A DNA stretch of 64,000 nucleotides from Cytobacillus kochii (GCF_020171845.1 NZ_JAIVAM010000012.1:62001-126000); one strand, 5' to 3'; counted from the first letter of the stretch, positions 7,684-17,098 are shown. Numbers and translations: made by a program. The notes: generated by a model not told the origin, from the letters alone.

Positions 7684-8970
7684 TTACTTCGCTGTACTAT
7701 TTGCAACATAGCTTATATTTGCAATGGCTTCTTGCCTTTCATTCCAAGTCATCGGTGGTAGTTCATTTCGTTTTTCGACCATATCGATTGCTCCATCTAC
7801 AGGACAAACAATCGAACATAAATTACAACCGACGCAATCTTCTTCGCGAACTTGGAGATAAGGCTTACCATCAGTTCCGGTCAGCATATCAATACATTGA
7901 TGGGAGGTATCTTCACAGGCAATATGGCATTTATTACAATTGATACAAACATCATTATTAATGTGTGCGACAATTTGATAGTTTAGATCTAAATCGCCCC
8001 AATCAGAATATTTGGGTACAGACTTACCGATGATTTCATTTACCGAAGCGATCCCTTTACGATCTAAATAATAATTCAGCCCATCAATCATATCTTCTAC
8101 GATGCGGAAGCCATGATGCATGGCCGCTGTACAAACTTGTACGCTTGTTGAACCCATGAGCATAAACTCCACAGCATCTTGCCAATTAGATATACCACCA
8201 ATTCCTGAGATTGGCACACCAATTCTACTATTACGTGCACATTCTCCAACCATATTTAGAGCAATTGGTTTCACTGCAGGTCCGCAATAGCCACCGTGGG
8301 CACCCTTCCCTCCAACATGCGGAATGGTATTCCACGTTTCAATATCTACACCTGCTAAACTATTAATCGTGTTAATCATACTAATTGCATCTGCACCACC
8401 ATTAACCGCAGCCTCAGCTGTTGCAGTTATATCGGTGATATTTGGTGTAAGTTTCACGATTACCGGTGTCTTCGCTACTTCTTTTACCCAATAGGTTTGT
8501 TGCTCAACAAGTGCTGGTACTTGACCTGAGGCTGCTCCCATTCCTCTTTCAGCCATCCCATGCGGACAACCGAAATTTAATTCAAGTCCATCGACACCCA
8601 CTTCTTCCACCTTTTTGACAATTTCATGCCATTTTTCTTGTTTCGGTTCGACCATCAACGAAGCAATGATTGCATGATTAGGATATTTCTTTTTTGTTTC
8701 ATAGATTTCTTTCAGGTTTACTTCCAACGGTCGATCAGTAATTAATTCAATATTATTAAACCCTGCTACTTTTTGACCATTAAAACTCACTGCTGCAAAA
8801 CGCGAAGAAACATTTAAAATAGGGTCACCTAATGTTTTCCAAACTGCACCTCCCCACCCAGCTTCAAAGGCACGCTGTACTTGATAACCTGAATTGGTTG
8901 GCGGAGCTGAAGCTAACCAAAATGGATTTGGGGATTTAATTCCAGCTATATTTGTACTTAAATCTGCCAT
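7684..8970 (-). CDS. preA: NAD-dependent dihydropyrimidine dehydrogenase, catalytic subunit
   Basis: This 428-residue subunit joins a dihydroorotate-dehydrogenase-like FMN barrel (about residues 1-310) to a C-terminal ferredoxin domain with two 4Fe-4S motifs, CINCNKCHIAC and CVGCNLCSIVCP. It contains ELNFGCPHGM and GGISNWQDAVEFMLMG, both typical of the barrel. With PreT it reduces uracil or thymine to the 5,6-dihydro form using NADH. The ATG at 8970 follows GGAGGTG. It begins 19 nt after preT. Subunit lengths and order match the enterobacterial PreTA enzyme. Confidence 0.95.
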   Translation of the reverse strand: MADLSTNIAGIKSPNPFWLASAPPTNSGYQVQRAFEAGWGGAVWKTLGDPILNVSSRFAAVSFNGQKVAGFNNIELITDRPLEVNLKEIYETKKKYPNHAIIASLMVEPKQEKWHEIVKKVEEVGVDGLELNFGCPHGMAERGMGAASGQVPALVEQQTYWVKEVAKTPVIVKLTPNITDITATAEAAVNGGADAISMINTINSLAGVDIETWNTIPHVGGKGAHGGYCGPAVKPIALNMVGECARNSRIGVPISGIGGISNWQDAVEFMLMGSTSVQVCTAAMHHGFRIVEDMIDGLNYYLDRKGIASVNEIIGKSVPKYSDWGDLDLNYQIVAHINNDVCINCNKCHIACEDTSHQCIDMLTGTDGKPYLQVREEDCVGCNLCSIVCPVDGAIDMVEKRNELPPMTWNERQEAIANISYVANSTAK

Positions 8971-8989
8971 TATTTCACCTCCAAGATAT

Positions 8990-10357
8990 TTAAGCAGTTT
9001 CTATCGTTTCTTTTAATAGAGAGCGGTGGATGCTTATGGCACTCGCTTTTCCTTGTTGTGCAGCAGACACAACCATTGCTTCACCTTGTCCTTTACCAAA
9101 TATACAATCTCCACAGGCAAATACTTTACTGTTAGATGTTTGAAAGGTTTCACTATCTATTGTCACAACACCACCATCGTGACTAATTTCAAATTGTTCA
9201 ATTAAATCAATATAACGACTTTGTCCGATCGCTTTAATCACTGCATCTACTTCAATCGTAAATTCAGAATCAGTTAAGGGTACAGGACGTCTCCTTCCAT
9301 CTTCACCAGGTTCCGATAAAGTCATTTTGACACATTTAATACCTGTAACTTTCCCTTGCTCATCTCCTAAAATTTCAACCGGAGCTGTTAACCAGCGAAA
9401 TTCGACACCATCCTGCTTTGCAAATTCATATTCAAAATCATAAGCTGTCATCTCAGCCAGCGTTCTTCTATATAAAATTTTGACATTATCCGCTCCTAAT
9501 CTAACTGAACAAGTTGCAGCATCGATAGCTGTATTACCAGCCCCGATTACTGCTACCTTTTTTTTGTATAAGTCATCATGAATAGGTGCTGTCTTTGTTT
9601 CTTTTACAAATTCAATCGCATCATGAACGCCATTTAAATCTTCACCAAGAATGCCTAATTCTGGTACAGATGACATACCAATGGCTAAAACAACAGCATC
9701 ATTCTGTTCCAGAATTTCTTTAGCAGAGATATCTACCCCTACTCTCGTATTTGTAACAATGTCTACATTCAATTTTTTTACTTGTTCTACTTCCCAAAAA
9801 GATATTTTCTGGGGTAATCTAAATGAGACGATTCCGTAAGTATTTAATCCTCCCGCTTCACTTTCTGCTTCGTAAATCGTCACTTTATAACCCATTCTTG
9901 CTAATTCTCTGGCTGCTGATAAACCGGCAGGCCCACTTCCTATAATCGCTACTTTCTTTCCATTTGGCTTTCCAGCATGAAACAGGGTAGCTTCATTCTT
10001 AATTGCCCAGTCCGTTGCATACCGTTGTAAATTTCCTATTAAAATAGGTTTAGTAGAATGATTGAGTACACATGCGCCTTCACAAAGTTCTTCTGTCGGA
10101 CAAACGCGCGCACAACTAGCTCCTACAGGATTAGCAGACATAATTGTTTTTGCAGATCCAAATAAATTATCTGTGGCAATTTTTTTAATAAAACTAGGGA
10201 TATCAATTCCCGTTGGACACGCTTGAATACAAGGAGCATCATAACAATACAAACATCGATTGGCCTCATCCAGTGCATCATGCTTAGAAAAAGGTGGTTC
10301 TACTTCTTCAAAGTTCCGCTTTAGTGTTGCTAATGTCTCTTTTCGGTCGCTTTTCAC
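8990..10357 (-). CDS. preT: NAD-dependent dihydropyrimidine dehydrogenase, flavin/FeS subunit
   Basis: This 455-residue protein resembles the small subunit of glutamate synthase. The N-terminus carries iron-sulfur cysteines (CLYCYDAPCIQACPTGIDIP, then CARVCPTEELCEGAC), followed by an FAD-binding GSGPAGLSAARELARMG segment and a pyridine nucleotide fold VIGAGNTAIDAA. It passes electrons from NADH to PreA. The start is GTG at 10357 after a strong AGGAGG. It is the first gene of the operon; a long AT-rich leader with a candidate operator at 10392-10412 lies upstream. Confidence 0.93.
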   Translation of the reverse strand: MKSDRKETLATLKRNFEEVEPPFSKHDALDEANRCLYCYDAPCIQACPTGIDIPSFIKKIATDNLFGSAKTIMSANPVGASCARVCPTEELCEGACVLNHSTKPILIGNLQRYATDWAIKNEATLFHAGKPNGKKVAIIGSGPAGLSAARELARMGYKVTIYEAESEAGGLNTYGIVSFRLPQKISFWEVEQVKKLNVDIVTNTRVGVDISAKEILEQNDAVVLAIGMSSVPELGILGEDLNGVHDAIEFVKETKTAPIHDDLYKKKVAVIGAGNTAIDAATCSVRLGADNVKILYRRTLAEMTAYDFEYEFAKQDGVEFRWLTAPVEILGDEQGKVTGIKCVKMTLSEPGEDGRRRPVPLTDSEFTIEVDAVIKAIGQSRYIDLIEQFEISHDGGVVTIDSETFQTSNSKVFACGDCIFGKGQGEAMVVSAAQQGKASAISIHRSLLKETIETA

Positions 10358-10391
10358 TATAGAGTAACCTCCTTAAAAGATAGCATCTTTG

Positions 10392-10412
10392 AATGTTAGT
10401 TTTTCTAACATT
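10392..10412. promoter_or_regulatory. candidate operator of the pyrimidine degradation operon
   Basis: AATGTTAG (10392-10399) and CTAACATT (10405-10412) form a perfect 8-bp inverted repeat around five T residues. A further half-site TTGTTAGAAT follows at about 10425. The element lies 35 bp before preT. It could be an operator or a leader hairpin. No regulator gene is adjacent. Confidence 0.45.
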
Positions 10413-11030
10413 AATTAAACTGAATTGTTAGAATCTTATAATCATTTTACTGTGTTCTAATCGATTAATCATTATACAATTCGTAAAATAGTTCACTAGT
10501 CTTGCTTGTCAAAATGTAAAAAGCAAAGTTTTGTAAGCGCTTCACTTAATACTTGTTCCAAATAGTTTTTTCTTTCTAATTTTTGAATGTTATTTATCCT
10601 TACATACCCTGTAAATATTAGTGTTCTTTTACATTCTGAAATGGCAAACATAAGCAATTTATTATGTCTCACAAATAATAATTGACTAATGCTTGTTTTA
10701 AGATCTTGTAAGAAATAGAATAATAAACTTTAAATATGAATGTAGGTCTCTATACTCAGAATTATGAGGGAGAGCCTTTAAAAGACCCTGGAGATGTTTT
10801 TTAAGAGGATACGAGTGGAAAGGATTTTGCAATTCACTATAAAGTTAATTCTATTTATTTTTTATGCACGGACAAACGAAAACAGTAGTGAGCTCATTAC
10901 AAAGCAATTGTTTTTCAAAGATGATTGTTTACAGACTTCTTGTGTTTCTTAGGTATATACCTATTTCTTAATTATTAATCTTCTTTAAATTAACACTGTT
11001 TTCGTGACCTTTGTTGTTTTTTACATAAAT
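10413..11030. other. long AT-rich intergenic region upstream of preT
   Basis: No convincing gene lies here. TGTAAGCGCTTCAC at about 10532 partly resembles a CcpA site but misses the last conserved bases. From 10738 a short plus-strand reading frame (MNVGLYTQNYEGEPLKDPGD...) stops after 22 codons and seems to continue in a shifted frame (AIHYKVNSIYFLCTDKRKQ), which may be a remnant of a lost gene. Confidence 0.4.
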
Positions 11031-11060
11031 GAAAGGGAACCTCTCTCGTAGTTCCCTTTC
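11031..11060. terminator. hairpin after the VOC protein gene
   Basis: GAAAGGGAAC and GTTCCCTTTC form a perfect 10-bp stem 21 nt past the stop of the minus-strand VOC gene. The T run on the minus strand is weak. Confidence 0.6.
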
Positions 11061-11081
11061 TTACCAGACTATTTCAAACTT

Positions 11082-11471
11082 TTATTGTTCTTTGATCGTT
11101 TTAATACGCTCTTGCTCTTCTCCCTTATCTAAATATTCGAAAAATCCAAGTCGATTTCCCCATGGGTCTGTGAAAGTTCCCCATTTCACTGGTACATCAG
11201 GTCTTGAATGTGTTTCAAACCTATCTATCTTTAAAACTTCTATAAGTCTCTCTCTTTCAGCCTCAATATTAGTTACTCCTAAACGCAAAGGTCCGTTACC
11301 CTCGGAAAGAGTTCCTTCTGCGACTTGCAACCAACATCCAGGAATAAGTTCCCACTCAGCAAACCCCTCATGTGGAGTAAAATCAGCCTTCTTATTAAGC
11401 AGTGCTTCATACCACTTTTGCCCTTCTTCAATATTGGCAACTCTAACTTGAGTAGTCATTTCAAAAATCAT
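11082..11471 (-). CDS. VOC/glyoxalase-family protein
   Basis: This 129-residue protein has the vicinal-oxygen-chelate fold pattern: VRVANIEEGQKWYEALL at the N-terminus, a central WLQVAEG strand, and the closing FTDPWGNRLGFFEY, which is typical of glyoxalase/bleomycin-resistance relatives. Such proteins bind a metal and a small ligand. The ATG at 11471 follows AGGAGGG six nt upstream. It stands alone between terminator-like sequences and decayed transposase DNA. The substrate cannot be inferred. Confidence 0.85.
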   Translation of the reverse strand: MIFEMTTQVRVANIEEGQKWYEALLNKKADFTPHEGFAEWELIPGCWLQVAEGTLSEGNGPLRLGVTNIEAERERLIEVLKIDRFETHSRPDVPVKWGTFTDPWGNRLGFFEYLDKGEEQERIKTIKEQ

Positions 11472-11473
11472 CT

Positions 11474-11662
11474 ATATCCCTCCTAAATGTAAAATTAACA
11501 TCTTGTACTTTCCGTTACATATCGCTGATGTATTTCCACAATAAACACAACCCATTCCATTAGGAAAACGATTTTAACGTATAATAAACGTATCAACTTC
11601 TGCTGGAAACAAGTCATTTCTAATAGCTTTAACAAGCACTCATTTTTCTTTTGAACGTACAT
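11474..11662 (-). pseudogene. decayed transposase N-terminus (IS1595-like)
   Basis: An ATG at 11662 preceded by AAGGAGGGG opens MYVQKKNECLLK. After one frameshift the reading continues as KAIRNDLFPAEVDTFIIR, and then past a stop or shift as RFPNGMGCVYCGNTSAICNG. The FP-NG-CxYCG pattern is like the zinc-ribbon N-terminus of IS1595/ISXO2-type transposases. No catalytic domain or inverted repeats remain. I judge it a remnant; the family call is uncertain. Confidence 0.4.
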
Positions 11663-11810
11663 TTACCCCTCCTTACAAATCGAAATGCTTCCTTAACCAC
11701 GATGATGTTATTCTCAAACAGAGTTGTCATTCATTACGAAAACAGCGTAAATTAAAATAGACCCGAACAATCGATCGGGCCTCATGTTGAAAAAACTATT
11801 TCAAAGTAGA

Positions 11811-13697
11811 TTATTGCATTACCTTACAAATATCATTTGTGAACGCTACCGGGTCTTCCACAGATAAGCCTTCAATCAGTAATGCTTGGTTATAAAGTAA
11901 ATTGGTGTATAAAGCTAATTTTTCATCATCATTATTATTAAATGCAGCTTGGATACTATTGAAAACAGAATGGTGGATATTCAGTTCAAGTACTTTATCA
12001 GCTTTGACATTTTGATTATCTGGCATCATACTTAATACTTTTTCCATTTCAATGGTTACTTCACCATCAGCTGATAAACAAACAGGATGAGATTTTAGTC
12101 GTTTGGATGCACGGACCTCTTTTACTTTACCAGTAAGTATTTCAGACATTTTCGTTAATATTTCTTTATTTTCTTTTACTTCATCTTCATTGTCTTCTTC
12201 TTTGTCTTCCGCATCAATTCCTAAATCTCCACTAGATACTGACTTAAACTCTTTTTCTTCATAGTTAACAAGCATTTTAATTGCAAATTCATCAATGTCC
12301 TCTGTAAAATAAAGAATTTCATATCCTTTATCGGCTACGATTTCTGTTTGTGGTAGCTTGTCAATACGATCAATTGAATCACCTGTAGCATAATAAATAT
12401 ATTTTTGCTCTTCTGGCATTCTGCTTATATATTCATCTAATGTTACTAGTTTTTTCTCTTTGGACGAATGGAACAATAGTAAATCTTTTAATAAATCCTT
12501 ATGTGTACCAAACTCATTGTACACACCAAACTTGATTTGGCGACCGAATGATTCATAGAACTTCTCATATTGTTCACGTTCATTTTTCAATAATGTTTTT
12601 AACTCGCTTTTAATTTTCTTATTAATATTTTTGGCAATCAATTTTAATTGACGATCATGCTGGAGAATTTCTCTTGAAATATTTAAGGATAAATCTTCAG
12701 AATCAACCATCCCTTTAACAAAGCTGAAATGATCAGGTAATAAGTCTGGGCATTTCTCCATAATTAACACGCCATTTGAATATAACTCTAACCCTTTTTG
12801 ATACTCTTGAGAGTAATAATCAAAAGGACGATTTTCTGGGATAAAAAGAATGGCATTATATCGAATGGATCCATCGACACTTACATGCACATGCTTTAAT
12901 GGCTGATCAAACCCATACCGTTTCTCTTGATAGAAGTTTTGATAATCTTCATCCGTTAATTCATTTTTGTTCTTACGCCAAATTGGAACCATGCTATTAA
13001 TGGTTTGTTCTTCTATGATCTCTTCAAATTCTTTGTCATTATCTTCTTTCGGTTTACTCGTTGTGACATCCATTTTGATTGGATAACGAATGAAATCAGA
13101 ATATTTCTTAATAATTGATTTTAATTGATATTCATCAAGGAAATCATCAAAGTTCTCTTCTTCTTCATTTTCTTTTAATTTAAGTGTGATGGTTGTACCT
13201 ACTTGATCTTTCGTTGTTTCCACAATAGTATATCCATCGGCCCCTTGAGATTCCCAAAGATAAGCTTGGTCACTATGCAAAGCTTTGGACAATACTTTTA
13301 CCTCGTCTGCTACCATAAATGCTGCATAAAATCCGACACCGAACTGCCCAATAATATCATGACCATCTTTTGCTTCATTTTCTGATTTAAAAGCAAGGGA
13401 CCCACTTTTAGCAATGACACCTAGATTATTTTCTAGTTCTTCTTTTGTCATTCCGATACCAGTATCAATAATGGTTAATGTGCGTGTTTCCTTATTAGGA
13501 ATCACCTTTATGTAATAATCGTCTTGTTCGAAAACAAGTTGGTCGTCAGTCAACGCCTTATAATAGATTTTATCAATTGCATCACTTGCATTAGAAATTA
13601 ATTCACGTAAAAACACTTCTTTTTGTGAATAAATAGAATGTACCATCATATCAAGCAATCGTTTCGATTCAGCTTGGAATTGCATTTTTTCTGCCAT
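11811..13697 (-). CDS. htpG: molecular chaperone HtpG (Hsp90)
   Basis: This cytoplasmic ATP-dependent chaperone of about 628 residues begins [20 protein letters not shown], the typical HtpG N-terminus. GHKL ATPase motifs follow: [25 protein letters not shown] and [15 protein letters not shown]. The C-terminal dimerisation region is complete and includes [15 protein letters not shown]. The ATG at 13697 matches the family N-terminus; a GTG six nt upstream (13703) is also possible given the AAAGGAG. A perfect CIRCE overlaps its promoter, so it is probably repressed by HrcA. This is unlike Bacillus subtilis htpG, which is HrcA-independent. Confidence 0.97.
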   Translation of the reverse strand: MAEKMQFQAESKRLLDMMVHSIYSQKEVFLRELISNASDAIDKIYYKALTDDQLVFEQDDYYIKVIPNKETRTLTIIDTGIGMTKEELENNLGVIAKSGSLAFKSENEAKDGHDIIGQFGVGFYAAFMVADEVKVLSKALHSDQAYLWESQGADGYTIVETTKDQVGTTITLKLKENEEEENFDDFLDEYQLKSIIKKYSDFIRYPIKMDVTTSKPKEDNDKEFEEIIEEQTINSMVPIWRKNKNELTDEDYQNFYQEKRYGFDQPLKHVHVSVDGSIRYNAILFIPENRPFDYYSQEYQKGLELYSNGVLIMEKCPDLLPDHFSFVKGMVDSEDLSLNISREILQHDRQLKLIAKNINKKIKSELKTLLKNEREQYEKFYESFGRQIKFGVYNEFGTHKDLLKDLLLFHSSKEKKLVTLDEYISRMPEEQKYIYYATGDSIDRIDKLPQTEIVADKGYEILYFTEDIDEFAIKMLVNYEEKEFKSVSSGDLGIDAEDKEEDNEDEVKENKEILTKMSEILTGKVKEVRASKRLKSHPVCLSADGEVTIEMEKVLSMMPDNQNVKADKVLELNIHHSVFNSIQAAFNNNDDEKLALYTNLLYNQALLIEGLSVEDPVAFTNDICKVMQ

Positions 13698-13739
13698 CTT
13701 CACAGTCTCTCCTTTATCATGAAATTTTCAAAGACTAAA

Positions 13740-13766
13740 TTAGCACTCTATCTTGTAGAGTGCTAA
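13740..13766. promoter_or_regulatory. CIRCE operator (HrcA) upstream of htpG
   Basis: TTAGCACTC, nine bases, GAGTGCTAA is a perfect CIRCE. It lies five bp after the -10 box of the htpG promoter and 43 bp before the gene, the position used at dnaK and groE operons. Confidence 0.95.
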
Positions 13767-13770
13767 TACT

Positions 13771-13799
13771 ATTTTAATATCCTCTTTTTTCCCAGTCAA
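13771..13799 (-). promoter_or_regulatory. SigA promoter of htpG
   Basis: On the minus strand TTGACT (13794-13799) and TAAAAT (13771-13776) are separated by exactly 17 bp. Transcription would start at the edge of the CIRCE. Confidence 0.8.
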
Positions 13800-13809
13800 T
13801 AGTTAATAT

Positions 13810-14595
13810 TTATAAAGAACGCACCATTCCGCCATCTATTAAAATGGAAGAACCCGTTACGTAAGTATTAATATCTGAACATAGGAAAGTGACAAATTGA
13901 GCAAATTCTTCCGGCGTACCATAACGACCTAACGGGATCGATTGTACTGATGCTTTTTGCACTTCTTCTTTCGTCATCCCCTTTCTATTGGCCGTTAATT
14001 GATCAAGATAGTCAATACGATCTGTTGCTATTCTACCTGGTGCAACCGTATTGATTAATATTTGATGCGGAGCCAATTCATCAGCAAGCGTTTTAGTCAA
14101 ACCGACAATTCCTAAGCGAAATGTATTAGATAATAATAAACCTGGAATTGGTTGTTTAATAGATGTGGAAGCAATATTAATGATTTTCCCACCATGTTTC
14201 TTCATTTCAGGCAATACACTTCGGATTGTTCGTACGTAACTAAGTAAATTTAATTCGAACGAACGATACCAATCTTCATCCGATAAATCCTCAAATCCGC
14301 CACCAGGGGGTCCTCCAGCATTATTGATAAGGATATCAACGGTTCCATATGTAGCTTTTGTCTTTTGAACAAGTTCTTCAATATCTTCCTGTTTTGTAAT
14401 ATCACACACTTGGTACTCCACTTCCATGAAACCACTTGATTTTAGCTCTTGTTGTACGACTTGTAGTTTACTTTCATCTCTACTAGAAATCATTACTTTG
14501 GCGCCTTCCTTGGCTAATTCAAGGGCAATCGCCTTTCCTAAACCTTGACTGGAAGCTAATACTAAAGCTACTTTACCTTTTATTTTTAAATCCAT
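13810..14595 (-). CDS. short-chain dehydrogenase/reductase
   Basis: This 261-residue SDR has an atypical cofactor loop, ASSQGLGKAIALELAKEG, in the position of the usual TGxxxGIG, then NNAGGPPGGGF and the end motif GSSILIDGGMVRSL. Where classical SDRs have YxxxK, this one reads LLLSNTFRLGIVGLTKTLA: the tyrosine and lysine are not at the canonical spacing, as in a divergent subgroup related to Bacillus YvaG/FabG-like proteins. The substrate is unknown. ATG at 14595 follows AGGAGGAG. It lies 12 nt after the RpiR-family regulator gene, so the two are probably cotranscribed. Confidence 0.85.
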   Translation of the reverse strand: MDLKIKGKVALVLASSQGLGKAIALELAKEGAKVMISSRDESKLQVVQQELKSSGFMEVEYQVCDITKQEDIEELVQKTKATYGTVDILINNAGGPPGGGFEDLSDEDWYRSFELNLLSYVRTIRSVLPEMKKHGGKIINIASTSIKQPIPGLLLSNTFRLGIVGLTKTLADELAPHQILINTVAPGRIATDRIDYLDQLTANRKGMTKEEVQKASVQSIPLGRYGTPEEFAQFVTFLCSDINTYVTGSSILIDGGMVRSL

Positions 14596-14607
14596 TGACT
14601 ACTCCTC

Positions 14608-15474
14608 CTATTTCTTTCTATAAAATATATCAAACCGCTCCCATAAGTCTTCTAACTTGTCTAACCTTTCTTCTACAACATCTGTCCGCTCTTTCCCTAA
14701 ATAAACAATTAAAGCATTAATTAAGCTAAGTGGTGCGGTAAAGGAGTCGATAAACGTCGGAAGCTTGCTAGAAGCAGTTAATACTACGTCTGCATATGGC
14801 ACTAATGGTGACGTTAGATGATCAGTAATTGCAATCACTTTTGCTCCATGTTCGTTTGCATATTGCACTTGTTCAATTGTATTCATTGAATAACGAGCAA
14901 AGCTGATACCAATCACTACATCATGCTCATCCAACTTAAATAACTGTTCTGATACAGTGTCAGCAGCACCTATTAATTCACTATGTCCAAGGATAATATT
15001 TAAATAATATTGCAGAAATACACCTAATGACCGAGCACTGCGATTGGCACTGATGTATATTCTTCTTCCCTCTAATATATATTGTGCTGCTCTCATAAAT
15101 TGTTGTTCATCTAACTTTTCCATCGTCAATTGGATGTTAGCCATATCATCCTGGAACAGAGAGACAACCCCTTCTCTTTCGTGTTCATACACATCTGATG
15201 ACATTCTCAATCTCTCTGTTGTAGTGAGTTGTTTTTGTATAGAGCTTTGCATGTATTGCTGTAGATCAGAGTAACCAGTAAATCCAAGAAAAACGGCAAA
15301 TCTAACAACAGTAGCTTCACTAACTTTCGTAGATTTGGCTAGTTTAGCGACAGTTAAGAATGGAATTTCATTTTTATGATCAAGCATGTATGTAGCAATT
15401 TTCTTTTGAGATTTACTCATTATTGGATATTGATCCGCAATTAACTTTTCGATATTCTCCATTTTGTAAGTCAT
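14608..15474 (-). CDS. MurR/RpiR-family transcriptional regulator
   Basis: This 288-residue protein has an N-terminal HTH_6 domain (LTVAKLAKSTKVSEATVVRFAVFLGF, about residues 35-65) and a C-terminal SIS sugar-phosphate-binding domain (IYISANRSARSLG and VVIGISFARYSMNTIEQVQYA). RpiR proteins usually repress or activate neighbouring genes in response to a phosphosugar or amino sugar. The gene diverges from a class III aminotransferase, and the 223-bp gap holds two inverted repeats with the same half-site, so it likely controls both directions. The start is uncertain: MTYKMEN has a second ATG 12 nt inside. Confidence 0.9.
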   Translation of the reverse strand: MTYKMENIEKLIADQYPIMSKSQKKIATYMLDHKNEIPFLTVAKLAKSTKVSEATVVRFAVFLGFTGYSDLQQYMQSSIQKQLTTTERLRMSSDVYEHEREGVVSLFQDDMANIQLTMEKLDEQQFMRAAQYILEGRRIYISANRSARSLGVFLQYYLNIILGHSELIGAADTVSEQLFKLDEHDVVIGISFARYSMNTIEQVQYANEHGAKVIAITDHLTSPLVPYADVVLTASSKLPTFIDSFTAPLSLINALIVYLGKERTDVVEERLDKLEDLWERFDIFYRKK

Positions 15475-15572
15475 ACCTTTTCTTCAAAATTAACAGATTT
15501 CTTTCTCATCCTTTTTATTATACGTGAAAAGCTTAAAAATTGATAATTTGTATAACCATCAATGAATTATTT

Positions 15573-15678
15573 ATTTCATTTTAATTAAAAATGAAATTAA
15601 TACTTCACAAATAGGTTTTTTCAGCGTATGATGTTCTATATATTTCTTATATTAATAAATATGAAATATACATTTCAT
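15573..15678. promoter_or_regulatory. two ATTTCAT/ATGAAAT inverted repeats, candidate RpiR operators
   Basis: ATTTCAT (15573-15579) and ATGAAAT (15591-15597) flank 11 bp; ATGAAAT (15661-15667) and ATTTCAT (15672-15678) flank 4 bp. Both lie in the divergent gap between the RpiR gene and the aminotransferase gene, the second five bp before the aminotransferase ribosome binding site. Confidence 0.6.
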
Positions 15679-15697
15679 TATAGAGGTGGAAAATACA

Positions 15698-17074
15698 GTG
15701 AAAACAAGTTCATTAGATGATGTACACGAACAATTAAAAGCAAAAACGAGTAAATCATATCAATTCTTTTTAGATGCCCAAAGCTATATGCCAGGCGGTG
15801 TGACAGCAAATATTAAATACTTTGATCCATACCCGATTGTTATGCAAAGAGGTAGTGGCGCTTACTTATTCGATATTGATGGCAATGAATACATCGATTA
15901 CTTATTATCTTATGGCTCTTTAATGCTCGGTCATGGTCACCCAAAAGTGCAAAAAGCATTAGCTGACCAAATGCAAGTGAATGGTACACATTTATTCGGG
16001 ACGCCTCATCAACTTGAACTAGAAATGGCAAAAAAATTACAAGCACTTTATCCTTCGATGGAAAAACTTAGATATACAAACTCAGGTACTGAAGCCACTT
16101 TATTATCAATAAGATTAGCCTATGCTTACACTGGTAAATATAAGATTGCTAAGTTTGAAGGTCATTACCACGGCGGATATGATCAAATGCTTATTAGTGT
16201 CAATCCAAAAGTAGATCAAGCAGGTCCAGCTTCGGAACCAAATGCTTTAATTGAATCTAAAGGTGTTGATCCCTATCACGAAACACATACGATTGTTTTA
16301 CCTTTTAATAATTTAGAAGCAACAGCAGAAATTTTGACAAAACATAAAGATGAGGTAGCAGCAGTGATTTTAGAACCTGCTCAAAGTGGCTTTATCCCTG
16401 CTACACAAGAATTTATGACTGGATTGAGAAAAATAACGGAAGACTTAGGTATTGTTTTAATCTTTGATGAAGTAAAAACCGGCTTTAGATTGGGGCTTGG
16501 TGGTGCACAATCCATTTATCATATTTCACCTGATTTAACAACCTTAGGTAAAGTAGTTGGAGGGGGTTTTCCTGTTGGTATGGTTGGAGGCAAAGAAGAG
16601 ATAATGATGTGTTGTGCTCCTTCTGCCTTCTCGGATGTTTTTGACCATAGTACAGGTAAGAACTCCAGTGCCAAAGATGTTCTTTTCCATAGCGGGACAT
16701 ATAATGGTCACCCTTCAATCCTTGCAGCAGGTATGGCAACCATTGACGTATTACAAAATGAAATCTCTACTGTAATAGCTAGAACGCATCGTTTAAAACA
16801 AGAACTAACAAGTCTTTTTGAGAGAAAAGGATTAACGATGCAAACCATTGGACTCGGGTCCATTTTTAACATCGTATTTACTGATAAAGAAATATGGAAT
16901 TATCGCGACTTACAGGAAGCGAATTTTGCCTTACGAAAAAGATTAGATCTATTATTATTAATTAATGGTTTATATACAAAACCAATGAATCGTTTCAGTC
17001 TATCTACAGCACACACTGATTTAGAAATTAATAGAACCTTGGAGATATTCGAAAAAGCTTTACAAGATTTATAA
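15698..17074 (+). CDS. class III PLP aminotransferase (glutamate-1-semialdehyde aminomutase-like)
   Basis: This protein of about 458 residues is a fold-type I PLP enzyme close to glutamate-1-semialdehyde 2,1-aminomutase. It shows MPGGVTANIKYFDPYP, FDIDGNEYIDYLLSYGSLMLGHGHP, NSGTEATLLSIRLA, FDEVKTGF, and the PLP lysine in TLGKVVGGGFPVGMVGG. The true heme-pathway HemL normally sits in a hem operon; here the gene is alone and opposite an RpiR regulator, so it more likely transaminates a catabolic amino acid or amino sugar derivative. The start is GTG 15698: GAGGTGG at 15683-15689 fits it, whereas an earlier in-frame GTG at 15686 overlaps that site. Confidence 0.85.
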   Translation: MKTSSLDDVHEQLKAKTSKSYQFFLDAQSYMPGGVTANIKYFDPYPIVMQRGSGAYLFDIDGNEYIDYLLSYGSLMLGHGHPKVQKALADQMQVNGTHLFGTPHQLELEMAKKLQALYPSMEKLRYTNSGTEATLLSIRLAYAYTGKYKIAKFEGHYHGGYDQMLISVNPKVDQAGPASEPNALIESKGVDPYHETHTIVLPFNNLEATAEILTKHKDEVAAVILEPAQSGFIPATQEFMTGLRKITEDLGIVLIFDEVKTGFRLGLGGAQSIYHISPDLTTLGKVVGGGFPVGMVGGKEEIMMCCAPSAFSDVFDHSTGKNSSAKDVLFHSGTYNGHPSILAAGMATIDVLQNEISTVIARTHRLKQELTSLFERKGLTMQTIGLGSIFNIVFTDKEIWNYRDLQEANFALRKRLDLLLLINGLYTKPMNRFSLSTAHTDLEINRTLEIFEKALQDL

Positions 17075-17098
17075 TCATTCGTTGTACCCAGTGAATAA

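Noticed and set aside
10531..10545. TGTAAGCGCTTCAC as a CcpA site for the preTA operon
   Set aside because: The last three positions deviate from the consensus, so it is too weak to call alone.
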